5,382 bases of DNA from Clostridiales bacterium. GTDB taxonomy: Bacteria > Bacillota > Clostridia > Peptostreptococcales > Anaerovoracaceae. The stretch covers positions 1 through 5,382 of the forward strand of contig JAAZGD010000044.1 in assembly GCA_012511395.1 (NCBI GenBank). The letters are read 5' to 3'. Position numbers and translations under genes: made by a program. Shown here piece after piece: positions 1-5,382 of this stretch; the stretch's first letter is position 1, and the number at the start of each line of letters is the position of its first letter. The notes beneath the pieces are model-generated. The model was given only the letters and a program-made list of their open reading frames with translations, did no database searches and was not told the origin of the DNA.

Positions 1-437
1 GCCAAGTATTCCCCTGATGGAAAGATTAATGTTATGACGGATACAAAACGTGAAGTTCGCTTTTCATAAGGGACACCAACAAGATTATGAAGAAGCAACT
101 CTCTGTTCATCCTGTCCTGGTCCTCACCTTCCACATCTGCATATCTTGCAGAATGAACGCCGGGAGCACCCTTCAAGTAATCCACAGATAGCCCTGAATC
201 GTCAGCTATGGCCGCAATATTTGTATAGTTCATGAAGGCCTTGGCTTTAATTAAGGAATTTTCTTCAAATGTATCTCCGTCCTCAATAACTGTAAAATCT
301 TCCGGAATACCTGCATCTGTAGGTGAAACAATGGTTATCCCGTATTTTTTGGTGATATCATCAATTTCATATATTTTATTTATATTGCCTGTTGCCGCCA
401 CCACCCTAAGAGGTCTTTTACTTAATAACTCTGACAC
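1..437 (-). CDS. rdgB: XTP/dITP diphosphatase (RdgB/HAM1 family), 3' part cut off by window edge
   Basis: This enzyme hydrolyses non-canonical purine nucleoside triphosphates (XTP, dITP, ITP) to monophosphates plus pyrophosphate in the cytoplasm, keeping deaminated bases out of DNA and RNA. The visible 145 codons show the family motifs in order: the N-terminal nucleotide-binding ATGNINK (residues 15-21), DGDTFEENSLIKAKA (53-67), and ADDSGLSVDYLKGAPGVHSA (78-97) followed by RYA, then the strand RFVSVITLIFPSGE (130-143). Family proteins are about 195-205 residues, so roughly the last quarter, including the usual SHR motif, lies outside the window. The start is a GTG at 437, chosen because GGAGGG (451-446) sits 8 nt upstream and because no ATG precedes the first conserved motif in this frame. 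The gene overlaps the end of serA by 20 bp, so it is almost certainly co-transcribed and perhaps translationally coupled. Family identity is very secure; the exact start is well supported but inferred. Confidence 0.95.
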   Translation of the reverse strand, partial: MSELLSKRPLRVVAATGNINKIYEIDDITKKYGITIVSPTDAGIPEDFTVIEDGDTFEENSLIKAKAFMNYTNIAAIADDSGLSVDYLKGAPGVHSARYADVEGEDQDRMNRELLLHNLVGVPYEKRTSRFVSVITLIFPSGEYL

Positions 438-1599
438 TTATAATGCCCTCCACTTTGAGGCTGTCCTTTAAAGATTTTTCATCTATATCAGAATCTACAT
501 CAAGAAGAGTGTAAGCGTAATTGCCTTTGCTCCTGTTGTTCATGTTGGAAATATTCACATTTAGGGCAGCAAGGATGCCTGTAATGGTACCCAGCATTGT
601 GGGGACATTTTTGTTCATTATACAGATCCTGGTATTTGCGGTACCTGTTTTAATAAAATTGCCAAGGGAACATTCGGGGAAGTTCACTGAATTCTTAATA
701 TTGCCATTTTCAAAATAATCCATCAGCTGTTGAACAGCCATGGTAGCACAATTATCTTCAGCCTCCTCAGTGGACGCTCCAAGGTGAGGTATCAGCAAGA
801 CTCCTTCTCTGTTTACCAGCTTGCCGTTTGGAAAATCAGATATATATTTTCTGACTTTTCCCGACTTTAAAGCCCCAATCAAGTTATCATCGTTTACCAG
901 TTTATCTCTTGAAAAATTTAGGAATACAACGCCGTCCTTCATCTCATCAAAACGCTTGGAGTTTATCATATCCTTAGTTTCATCCATTACAGGAATATGG
1001 ATAGTGATGTAATCACAATGAGGAAGAAGCTGGGACATGTCATAAACAATGGGGACTTTATTATCAAGCTCATGGGCAGAGGATACTGTCATGAAAGGAT
1101 CATATCCGATTACTTTCATACCTAAGGCGGCAGCTGCATTTGCAACTAAAACACCTACTGAACCAAGGCCGATTACACCTAGGACTTTCCCTCTAAGCTC
1201 ATTTCCGGAAAAACGCCCTTTACCTTTTTCAACAGTTTTACTGACCTCTTCCTGAGGAAGCTCCTTCAGGGTAGAGGACCAGCCCAAGGCTTCGGGAAGA
1301 TTTCTTGCTGCAAGAAGCATCCCCGCAAGCACCAATTCTTTAACAGCATTGGCGTTGGCACCGGGTGTGTTAAAAACAGCTATTCCAAGTTGAGAACAAC
1401 GGTCTACGGGAATATTGTTAATTCCTGTCCCCGCCCTTGCAATTGCAAGCAGGTTATCAGAAAACTCCATCTGACACATGTCATGGCTTCTTACAAGGAT
1501 TCCATCAGCCTTTTTAATATCCTCCACAATCTCATAGGAAGGAGTAAATTGTGACAGGCCTGCTTGTGAAATATTGTTTAGTGTGGCTATGGTATACAT
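418..1599 (-). CDS. serA: D-3-phosphoglycerate dehydrogenase, short ACT-type
   Basis: It catalyses the NAD-dependent oxidation of 3-phosphoglycerate to 3-phosphohydroxypyruvate, the first step of serine synthesis, in the cytoplasm. The 393-residue protein has a substrate-binding half (about 1-95, with ARAGTGINNIPVD at 54-66), a Rossmann domain (about 96-280) with GLGSVG at 144-149 and Asp167 at the end of the second strand (typical of NAD preference), and a C-terminal ACT domain (about 322-393), the usual serine-sensing module. Arg231 (NFSRD) and His272 (IPHLGAS) match the catalytic Arg and His. The position expected to hold the catalytic Glu appears to be Gly259 (DFPNGKL), which is unusual. 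The start at 1599 has GGAGAG 8 nt upstream; an in-frame ATG at 1638 lacks a ribosome site and would lie almost at the predicted transcript start. The gene diverges from serC and leads into rdgB. Function is secure by family and context; activity depends on whether the missing Glu matters. Confidence 0.93.
   Translation of the reverse strand: MYTIATLNNISQAGLSQFTPSYEIVEDIKKADGILVRSHDMCQMEFSDNLLAIARAGTGINNIPVDRCSQLGIAVFNTPGANANAVKELVLAGMLLAARNLPEALGWSSTLKELPQEEVSKTVEKGKGRFSGNELRGKVLGVIGLGSVGVLVANAAAALGMKVIGYDPFMTVSSAHELDNKVPIVYDMSQLLPHCDYITIHIPVMDETKDMINSKRFDEMKDGVVFLNFSRDKLVNDDNLIGALKSGKVRKYISDFPNGKLVNREGVLLIPHLGASTEEAEDNCATMAVQQLMDYFENGNIKNSVNFPECSLGNFIKTGTANTRICIMNKNVPTMLGTITGILAALNVNISNMNNRSKGNYAYTLLDVDSDIDEKSLKDSLKVEGIISVRVIK
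446..451 (-). promoter_or_regulatory. Ribosome binding site of rdgB
   Basis: GGAGGG on the minus strand, 8 nt before the GTG at 437. It lies inside the last codons of serA and decides the non-ATG start of rdgB. Confidence 0.8.
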
Positions 1600-1607
1600 G
1601 AATTCTT

Positions 1608-1613
1608 CTCTCC
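1608..1613 (-). promoter_or_regulatory. Ribosome binding site of serA
   Basis: GGAGAG on the minus strand, 8 nt before the ATG at 1599. This selects the inner Met over the upstream in-frame ATG at 1638. Confidence 0.8.
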
Positions 1614-1633
1614 AATACGTAATAATAATATGC

Positions 1634-1646
1634 AACAAGTCTTGTT
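1634..1646. promoter_or_regulatory. 13-bp perfect palindrome in the serA leader, possible operator
   Basis: AACAAG-T-CTTGTT is a perfect inverted repeat with a single central base. It lies just downstream of the predicted serA -10 box, at about +3 to +15 of the serA transcript, a typical place for a repressor site. As RNA it could form only a weak AU-rich stem with a tiny loop, so a DNA-binding role is more plausible than a hairpin. No regulator is identified and the role is inferred from position only. Confidence 0.35.
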
Positions 1647-1655
1647 ATCCTTGAA

Positions 1656-1684
1656 ATTATAGCACTTTACCCGACTTCGCTCAA
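1656..1684 (-). promoter_or_regulatory. Predicted sigma-A promoter of serA-rdgB
   Basis: On the minus strand there is a -35 box TTGAGC (1684-1679), a 17-bp spacer and a perfect -10 box TATAAT (1661-1656) preceded by TG one base away (TGCTATAAT, an extended -10). Transcription would start near 1649, giving a leader of about 50 nt before the serA ATG. That is too short for a T-box or known riboswitch. Confidence 0.75.
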
Positions 1685-1694
1685 GTGATATAAT
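1666..1694 (+). promoter_or_regulatory. Predicted sigma-A promoter of serC operon
   Basis: A -35 box TTTACC (1666-1671), a 17-bp spacer and a perfect -10 box TATAAT (1689-1694) are present, the latter with an extended TG element (TGATATAAT). Transcription would start near 1701, leaving a leader of only about 23 nt before the serC ATG. The -35 box lies within the spacer of the serA promoter and vice versa, so the two promoters are interlocked. Confidence 0.75.
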
Positions 1695-1709
1695 TATTCA
1701 TTAACAACC

Positions 1710-1714
1710 GGAGG
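1710..1714 (+). promoter_or_regulatory. Ribosome binding site of serC
   Basis: GGAGG ends directly against an ATG at 1715 (no spacer) and 9 nt before the in-frame ATG at 1724. The spacing selects 1724 as the start. Confidence 0.85.
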
Positions 1715-1723
1715 ATGATAAAA

Positions 1724-2830
1724 ATGAGAACTACAGATAATGATAACAGAGTATATAATTTTTCCGCAGGGCCTTCAATGCTTCCTGTTTCCGTACTTAA
1801 GGAGGTTCAAAAGGATCTTACTAATTACAAGGGCTCCGGCCAATCTGTAATGGAAATGAGCCATCGCTCCGGGGAATTTGAAGAGATTTTAAAGGACGCC
1901 GAAGAGAATTTGAGAAAACTGCTTCTCATACCCGATAATTACAAGGTTCTTTTTCTTCAAGGAGGGGCAACTCTCCAGTTTTCAATGGTGCCCATAAATC
2001 TATTAAGAAACAGTAAAAAAGCCGATTATGTAGTAACAGGTTCCTGGGCTGAAAAAGCAGCAAAAGAGGGGGAAAAATTTGGCGATATTAAAATAGCCGC
2101 ATCATCCTTGGATAGGACATACACATATATTCCAAAGCTTAAAAAGAGTGACTTCAGAAAAAATGCAGATTACGTTCATATAACATATAACAATACGATT
2201 TACGGAACCTGCTATAAAAAAACTCCGGATACAGGTAATATCCCTCTGGTAGCCGATATGTCTTCCTCCATTCTTTCCGAGGAAATCAGAATTAAAGACT
2301 TTGGGTTAATTTATGCAGGAGCTCAAAAAAATGTGGGGCCTGCCGGCGTGACCATAGTAATAATAAGAGAAGACCTTATTGGGAATGCTCCTTCTGATTG
2401 TCCTGTGTATTTGGATTATAAGATTCATGAGAAAAATGGAAGTATGTACAATACACCGCCCTGCTTTTCCATATATGTAGCAGGAGAAGTATTCAAGCAT
2501 ATTTTAAATAACGGCGGCATTAAGGCCATGGAAAAAAGAAACAGAAAGAAAGCGGAAAAGCTGTATAGGGTTATAGAAGGAAGCAAGCTTTATTCATGTC
2601 CCATAGACAAGGAAGACAGATCCATGATGAATGTGGTCTTTGTAACAGGGGATGAGGACCTGGACAGGAAATTTGTGAAGGAAGCCAAGGAAAAAGGCCT
2701 TATAAATTTAGGAGGCCACAGGTCAATAGGAGGAATGCGGGCATCCATTTATAACGGTATGCCGGATGAAGGTGTAGATGCGTTGATTGATTTTATGAAA
2801 AGCTTTGAAAAGAAAAATAAAAAACAGTAA
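1724..2830 (+). CDS. serC: Phosphoserine aminotransferase
   Basis: This PLP enzyme transfers the amino group of glutamate to 3-phosphohydroxypyruvate, giving 3-phosphoserine, the second step of serine synthesis; the same family also serves pyridoxine synthesis in some bacteria. The 368-residue product, close to the usual 360-365, opens with the signature YNFSAGPSMLP (11-21), then SVMEMSHRSGEF, LFLQGGATLQF (cofactor phosphate binding) and VADMSSSI (Asp that pairs with the PLP ring). The PLP Lys is Lys202 in GAQKNVGPAG, followed by YNTPPCFSIY and the C-terminal GHRSIGGMRASIYN substrate-binding segment. All expected motifs are intact. The start at 1724 is set by the ribosome site. It is the first gene of the rightward operon, followed after 10 bp by the ApgM-family gene, and is divergent from serA, so both early serine enzymes are controlled from one intergenic region. 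Identification is very secure. Confidence 0.97.
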   Translation: MRTTDNDNRVYNFSAGPSMLPVSVLKEVQKDLTNYKGSGQSVMEMSHRSGEFEEILKDAEENLRKLLLIPDNYKVLFLQGGATLQFSMVPINLLRNSKKADYVVTGSWAEKAAKEGEKFGDIKIAASSLDRTYTYIPKLKKSDFRKNADYVHITYNNTIYGTCYKKTPDTGNIPLVADMSSSILSEEIRIKDFGLIYAGAQKNVGPAGVTIVIIREDLIGNAPSDCPVYLDYKIHEKNGSMYNTPPCFSIYVAGEVFKHILNNGGIKAMEKRNRKKAEKLYRVIEGSKLYSCPIDKEDRSMMNVVFVTGDEDLDRKFVKEAKEKGLINLGGHRSIGGMRASIYNGMPDEGVDALIDFMKSFEKKNKKQ

Positions 2831-2834
2831 AGGA
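2829..2834 (+). promoter_or_regulatory. Ribosome binding site of the ApgM-family gene
   Basis: AAAGGA overlaps the serC stop codon and lies 6 nt before the ATG at 2841. It supports that start rather than the in-frame ATG at 2805 inside serC. Confidence 0.65.
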
Positions 2835-2840
2835 CATATA

Positions 2841-4058
2841 ATGAGATATTTCATATTAGTGCCTGACGGCGCTGCTGATTTACCCATGGATGAACTGTCA
2901 GGGAAGACTCCCTTGGAAGCTGCCAAAACGCCTGGGTTTGATATGGTGGCAGAAAAAAGTATTATTGGCAACGTGAGAACGGTGCCCTTAGGTATAGCCC
3001 CCGGTTCTGACGCTGCGAATCTGGCTGTAATGGGTTATGATCCAAGAGTTTACTTAAAGGGAAGATCTCCTCTTGAAGCAGCATCAATCGGAGTAGACCT
3101 AAAGGACTCCGATGTGACCTACAGAGTCAATCTCGTTACACTGGAAGGGGAAGGACCTTACGAGGACCTTATAATAAAGGACCACAGTTCAGGCGATATT
3201 TCCACAGAAGAAGCGGATATCCTCATAAAGGAAATTCAAAAGCTGTTTGGAAGTGAAGACTTTAAATTTTATACAGGCACCAGCTACAGGCATCTTCTTG
3301 TTATAGACCATGGAGATGTGAGTTATGATTTAACTCCTCCTCACGATGTGCTTACGGATAAAACAGCCCAACACCTGCCAAGAGGAGAAGGCTCAGAAGT
3401 AATAAGAGATTTGATGATGAAAAGCTACCAGGTTTTAAACAACCATCCTGTAAACATCAGAAGAGAGGAAAAGGGATTAAACAAAGCAAATTCACTTTGG
3501 GTATGGGGCGCCGGAACTAAACCTTCCATGCCCGGTTTTTATGAAAAATACAAGGTTAAGGGTTCTGTTATTTCTGCTGTGGACTTAATTAAAGGAATAG
3601 GAATCCTGACAGGTCTTAAAACCATCAATGTAAAGGGAGCAACGGGAACCCTCCACACCAATTACGAGGGGAAAAAGGATGCTGTAATAAAGGCCTTTCA
3701 AGAAGGCGATGAATTTGTTTATCTCCATATGGAAGGACCTGATGAATGCTCTCACCAGGGAGATCTTAAAGGAAAGATCAAGTCCATAGAGTTAATCGAT
3801 GAAAGGATTCTAACGCCTGTCTTTGAGTTCTTAAAGGAAGATAAGGAACCCTTTAGAATACTTATACTGCCTGACCACAGAACACCTTTATCCATAAGAA
3901 CTCATTCTTCAGAACCTGTACCTTTTCTTTTCTATGATTCGGAGGATGAAAAAGATAACCGAGAGAAAATGCGATTTACGGAAAGTGACGGAACGAAGGG
4001 GATTATGATTGAAGAAGGCCATAGGCTGGCAGATCTCTTCTTTAAGAAAACGGAATAA
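2841..4058 (+). CDS. apgM: ApgM-family cofactor-independent phosphoglycerate mutase or related phosphotransferase
   Basis: The 405-residue protein belongs to the archaeal-type 2,3-bisphosphoglycerate-independent phosphoglycerate mutases, part of the alkaline-phosphatase superfamily of metal-dependent enzymes; family length is about 400-410. The catalytic set looks complete: Asp9 in LVPDGAAD (metal), Ser56 in APGSDAAN (the phosphorylated nucleophile), Asp301 and His305 in GPDECSHQGD, Asp345-His346 in LPDHRTP and His355 in RTHSSEPVPF. MGYDPRVYLKGRSPLEAASI (64-83) and ATGTLHTNYEGK (267-278) are also typical. The likely reaction is 3-phosphoglycerate to 2-phosphoglycerate interconversion, which would feed SerA. 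A bacterial branch of this family has been proposed to be homoserine kinase, and the Asn in SDAANLAVMGYDP seems closer, from memory, to that branch than to archaeal mutases. Beside serA and serC, a phosphoserine phosphatase role is also possible. Family is secure; substrate is not. Confidence 0.88.
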   Translation: MRYFILVPDGAADLPMDELSGKTPLEAAKTPGFDMVAEKSIIGNVRTVPLGIAPGSDAANLAVMGYDPRVYLKGRSPLEAASIGVDLKDSDVTYRVNLVTLEGEGPYEDLIIKDHSSGDISTEEADILIKEIQKLFGSEDFKFYTGTSYRHLLVIDHGDVSYDLTPPHDVLTDKTAQHLPRGEGSEVIRDLMMKSYQVLNNHPVNIRREEKGLNKANSLWVWGAGTKPSMPGFYEKYKVKGSVISAVDLIKGIGILTGLKTINVKGATGTLHTNYEGKKDAVIKAFQEGDEFVYLHMEGPDECSHQGDLKGKIKSIELIDERILTPVFEFLKEDKEPFRILILPDHRTPLSIRTHSSEPVPFLFYDSEDEKDNREKMRFTESDGTKGIMIEEGHRLADLFFKKTE

Positions 4059-4060
4059 GA

Positions 4061-4067
4061 AGGAAGG
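4061..4067 (+). promoter_or_regulatory. Distant ribosome binding site of the carboxypeptidase gene
   Basis: AGGAAGG lies just after the apgM stop, but 15 nt from the ATG at 4083, longer than the usual 5-10 nt. No ATG, GTG or TTG lies in frame between the upstream stop (4056-4058) and 4083, so the start is still the best choice. Initiation may be weak. Confidence 0.45.
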
Positions 4068-4082
4068 AAAAAACAAGAGCAA

Positions 4083-5382
4083 ATGAAACATATAAAACTA
4101 AGTATTTTAACCATAATAGTAACGGCAGGCTTGGTGACAAGCCTGTTTTCAGCACAAGCTTTCGCAGTTACTGAGCCGGAACCCATTATGGCCAAAACTG
4201 CCTGTGTAATTGACTACCATACGAAAACTGTAATTTACGATAAGGCAAAGGACGAGAGAAGACAGCCTGCAAGCACTACAAAGATAATGACGGCCCTTCT
4301 TGTTCTTGAAAACCTGCCCCTTGATACAAGCGTCGTCATAGACTCGGAAGTTGCACAGACAGCAGGAAATACTTTAAGCTTTAAAGATGGGGAGATCCTC
4401 ACAGTAGAGGATTTGCTTTACGGATTGCTTCTTTACTCCTCAAACGATACTGCAGCGGCCCTTGCAAAAGCTGTGTCAGGGACTACCTCTGATTTTGTGA
4501 AGCTGATGAATGAGAGAGCCTTGGAAATAGGTGCTTTAAATACACACTATGTAAACCCACACGGTCTTACTGAGGATAATCATTATTCTACAGCCTACGA
4601 TTTAACCCTCATTGCCGGGGAAGCCATGAAAAACTCTGTCTTCAGGAAAATCGTAATGACACCCAAGTACACAATTTCTGCAAACTTTTTGTCAGAGGAA
4701 AGAGAAATCTACAACACCAATCTCCTAATAAGCGGGGATGATATAAATGTGACAGTATCAGGTATTACAAGACCTGCAAAGTACGAGGAAGCATTGGGGA
4801 TAAAAACAGGCTTCACTCTTGCTGCAGGAAACTGCCTTGTATTTTCAGCCGAGAGAAAAGGGACTACTTACATAGGAGCCATTTTAAATTCAGGTGAGCT
4901 TGAAAGGTTCTCCGATGCCATACAGCTTTTGGAATGGTCATTCTTAAACTATAGAACCTTGGTACCTGTTAAAAAGGAAGAGACCATGGGGAAAGTAAAG
5001 GTTGAAGGCGGCTCAATAATCAAAGCTGAAGTAAAAGGTATAAGAGATTCCTATCTTCTAATTCCAAACGATGCGGCGGACACTGTAGTATCCACTAAAA
5101 TCATTCTTGATGAGGGACTGGTAGCACCTCTTTCAAAAGGCGCTGTCTGTGGGAAAGTTCAGATATTTGAAGGTGACCGGCTTTCTGATGAAGTGGATTT
5201 GGTGCTTGCCTACGATGTGAAGAAGGGGACATTTTTATCTTACCTGCACATTCCCGATAAGGCAGGCATTCCACTGATCATAGGTGTTCTTGCCATAGTA
5301 GCACTTCTTATACTTTTTGCCATGGGCATCCTTATAGCAAGGGCAGTGGTTAAAAGAAGAAACAGAATAAGAAGAAGAGAGC
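4083..5382 (+). CDS. Secreted D-alanyl-D-alanine carboxypeptidase (peptidase S11, DacA/DacF type), 3' end cut off
   Basis: This low-molecular-weight penicillin-binding protein removes the terminal D-Ala from peptidoglycan pentapeptides outside the membrane, limiting cross-linking. An N-terminal signal peptide (1-28: positive start MKHIK, hydrophobic core, AQAFA before the cut) is followed by the serine peptidase domain (about 35-275). Its three motifs are intact: SxxK as Ser64-Thr-Thr-Lys67 (PASTTKIMTALL), SxN as Ser119-Ser-Asn121 (LLLYSSNDTAAALA) and KTG at 241-243 (ALGIKTGFT). A PBP5-type C-terminal beta domain (about 295-385) follows, then a strongly hydrophobic segment (about 395-420) and an Arg-rich tail (KRRNRIRRRE) running to the window edge. 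The C-terminus is therefore anchored by a true membrane helix with the basic tail inside, rather than the amphipathic helix of E. coli PBP5. It is open at the right edge after 433 codons, probably near its end. It lies 24 bp after apgM with no terminator between, so co-transcription is likely. The dacA, dacB or dacF subtype cannot be settled. Confidence 0.94.
   Translation, partial: MKHIKLSILTIIVTAGLVTSLFSAQAFAVTEPEPIMAKTACVIDYHTKTVIYDKAKDERRQPASTTKIMTALLVLENLPLDTSVVIDSEVAQTAGNTLSFKDGEILTVEDLLYGLLLYSSNDTAAALAKAVSGTTSDFVKLMNERALEIGALNTHYVNPHGLTEDNHYSTAYDLTLIAGEAMKNSVFRKIVMTPKYTISANFLSEEREIYNTNLLISGDDINVTVSGITRPAKYEEALGIKTGFTLAAGNCLVFSAERKGTTYIGAILNSGELERFSDAIQLLEWSFLNYRTLVPVKKEETMGKVKVEGGSIIKAEVKGIRDSYLLIPNDAADTVVSTKIILDEGLVAPLSKGAVCGKVQIFEGDRLSDEVDLVLAYDVKKGTFLSYLHIPDKAGIPLIIGVLAIVALLILFAMGILIARAVVKRRNRIRRRE

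Larger units (their letters stand above)
1655..1695. repeat. 41-bp imperfect palindrome spanning the divergent promoters
   Basis: The sequence is centred on base 1675. The left arm AATTATAgCACTT (1655-1667) and right arm AAGTGaTATAATT (1683-1695) are complementary at 12 of 13 positions; the inner bases match only partly. The arms contain both -10 boxes and their TG extensions, so part of the symmetry follows from having two similar back-to-back promoters. The CACTT/AAGTG pair reaches into the interior and could be an operator for a dimeric regulator. Confidence 0.6.

Noticed and set aside
232..471. Plus-strand open frame opposite rdgB and the end of serA
   Set aside because: It lies antisense to two genes with clear family motifs, shows no recognisable motif and has no ribosome site of note. 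The other short frames opposite serA (521-718, 821-1012, 1049-1255), serC and apgM are rejected for the same reasons.
1600..1638. Longer serA beginning at the ATG at 1638 (13 extra residues)
   Set aside because: There is no ribosome binding site before it, it would lie only about 11 nt after the predicted transcript start and across the palindrome, and the inner ATG at 1599 has an ideal GGAGAG.
1715..1723. serC start at the ATG at 1715
   Set aside because: The GGAGG ribosome site touches this ATG with no spacer, whereas the ATG at 1724 has a normal 9-nt spacer and the conserved protein begins soon after.
1600..1723. Riboswitch or T-box controlling serA or serC
   Set aside because: Predicted leaders are only about 50 nt and 23 nt, with no T-box sequence, no stem-loop set and no terminator.
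2805..2840. Extended ApgM-family start at the ATG at 2805, overlapping serC
   Set aside because: The added residues (KRKIKNSKGHI) are not family-like. The ATG at 2841 begins exactly at the conserved first strand and has a ribosome site.
4059..4082. Terminator between apgM and the carboxypeptidase gene
   Set aside because: The 24-bp gap is purine-rich with no inverted repeat and no T-run.

Overview
The window looks like ordinary chromosomal DNA from a low-GC, Gram-positive anaerobe, most likely a member of the Clostridia. The reasons are AT-leaning codon use rich in ATA and AGA/AGG, strong GGAGG-type ribosome binding sites, TATAAT promoters, a short ACT-type SerA of the clostridial kind, and an ApgM-family protein. 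No genus can be named from the sequence alone.

Layout: two gene groups diverge from a 124-bp intergenic region (1600-1723). Leftwards (minus strand) runs serA (3-phosphoglycerate dehydrogenase, 1599 to 418). It overlaps by 20 bp a GTG-started rdgB/HAM1 gene (XTP/dITP diphosphatase, from 437), which runs off the left edge. Rightwards (plus strand) runs serC (phosphoserine aminotransferase, 1724-2830). After a 10-bp gap comes an ApgM-family alkaline-phosphatase-superfamily enzyme (2841-4058), and after a 24-bp gap a secreted D-alanyl-D-alanine carboxypeptidase (4083 to beyond the right edge). No RNA genes, mobile elements, CRISPR arrays or clear terminators were seen.

How the genes fit together: SerA oxidises 3-phosphoglycerate to 3-phosphohydroxypyruvate and SerC transaminates that to phosphoserine, so the first two steps of serine synthesis are encoded back to back. 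No serB-type phosphoserine phosphatase is visible. The neighbouring ApgM-family enzyme could supply 3-phosphoglycerate, or could act on another phosphate ester such as phosphoserine or homoserine phosphate. RdgB (nucleotide-pool cleaning) and the carboxypeptidase (peptidoglycan trimming) look like co-transcribed passengers.

The most notable points are three. The two ser promoters are back to back and interlocked, sharing about 40 bp of imperfectly symmetric DNA. SerA appears to have Gly where the family has its catalytic Glu. The substrate of the ApgM-family enzyme is open. I do not see a wholly new biological system here.
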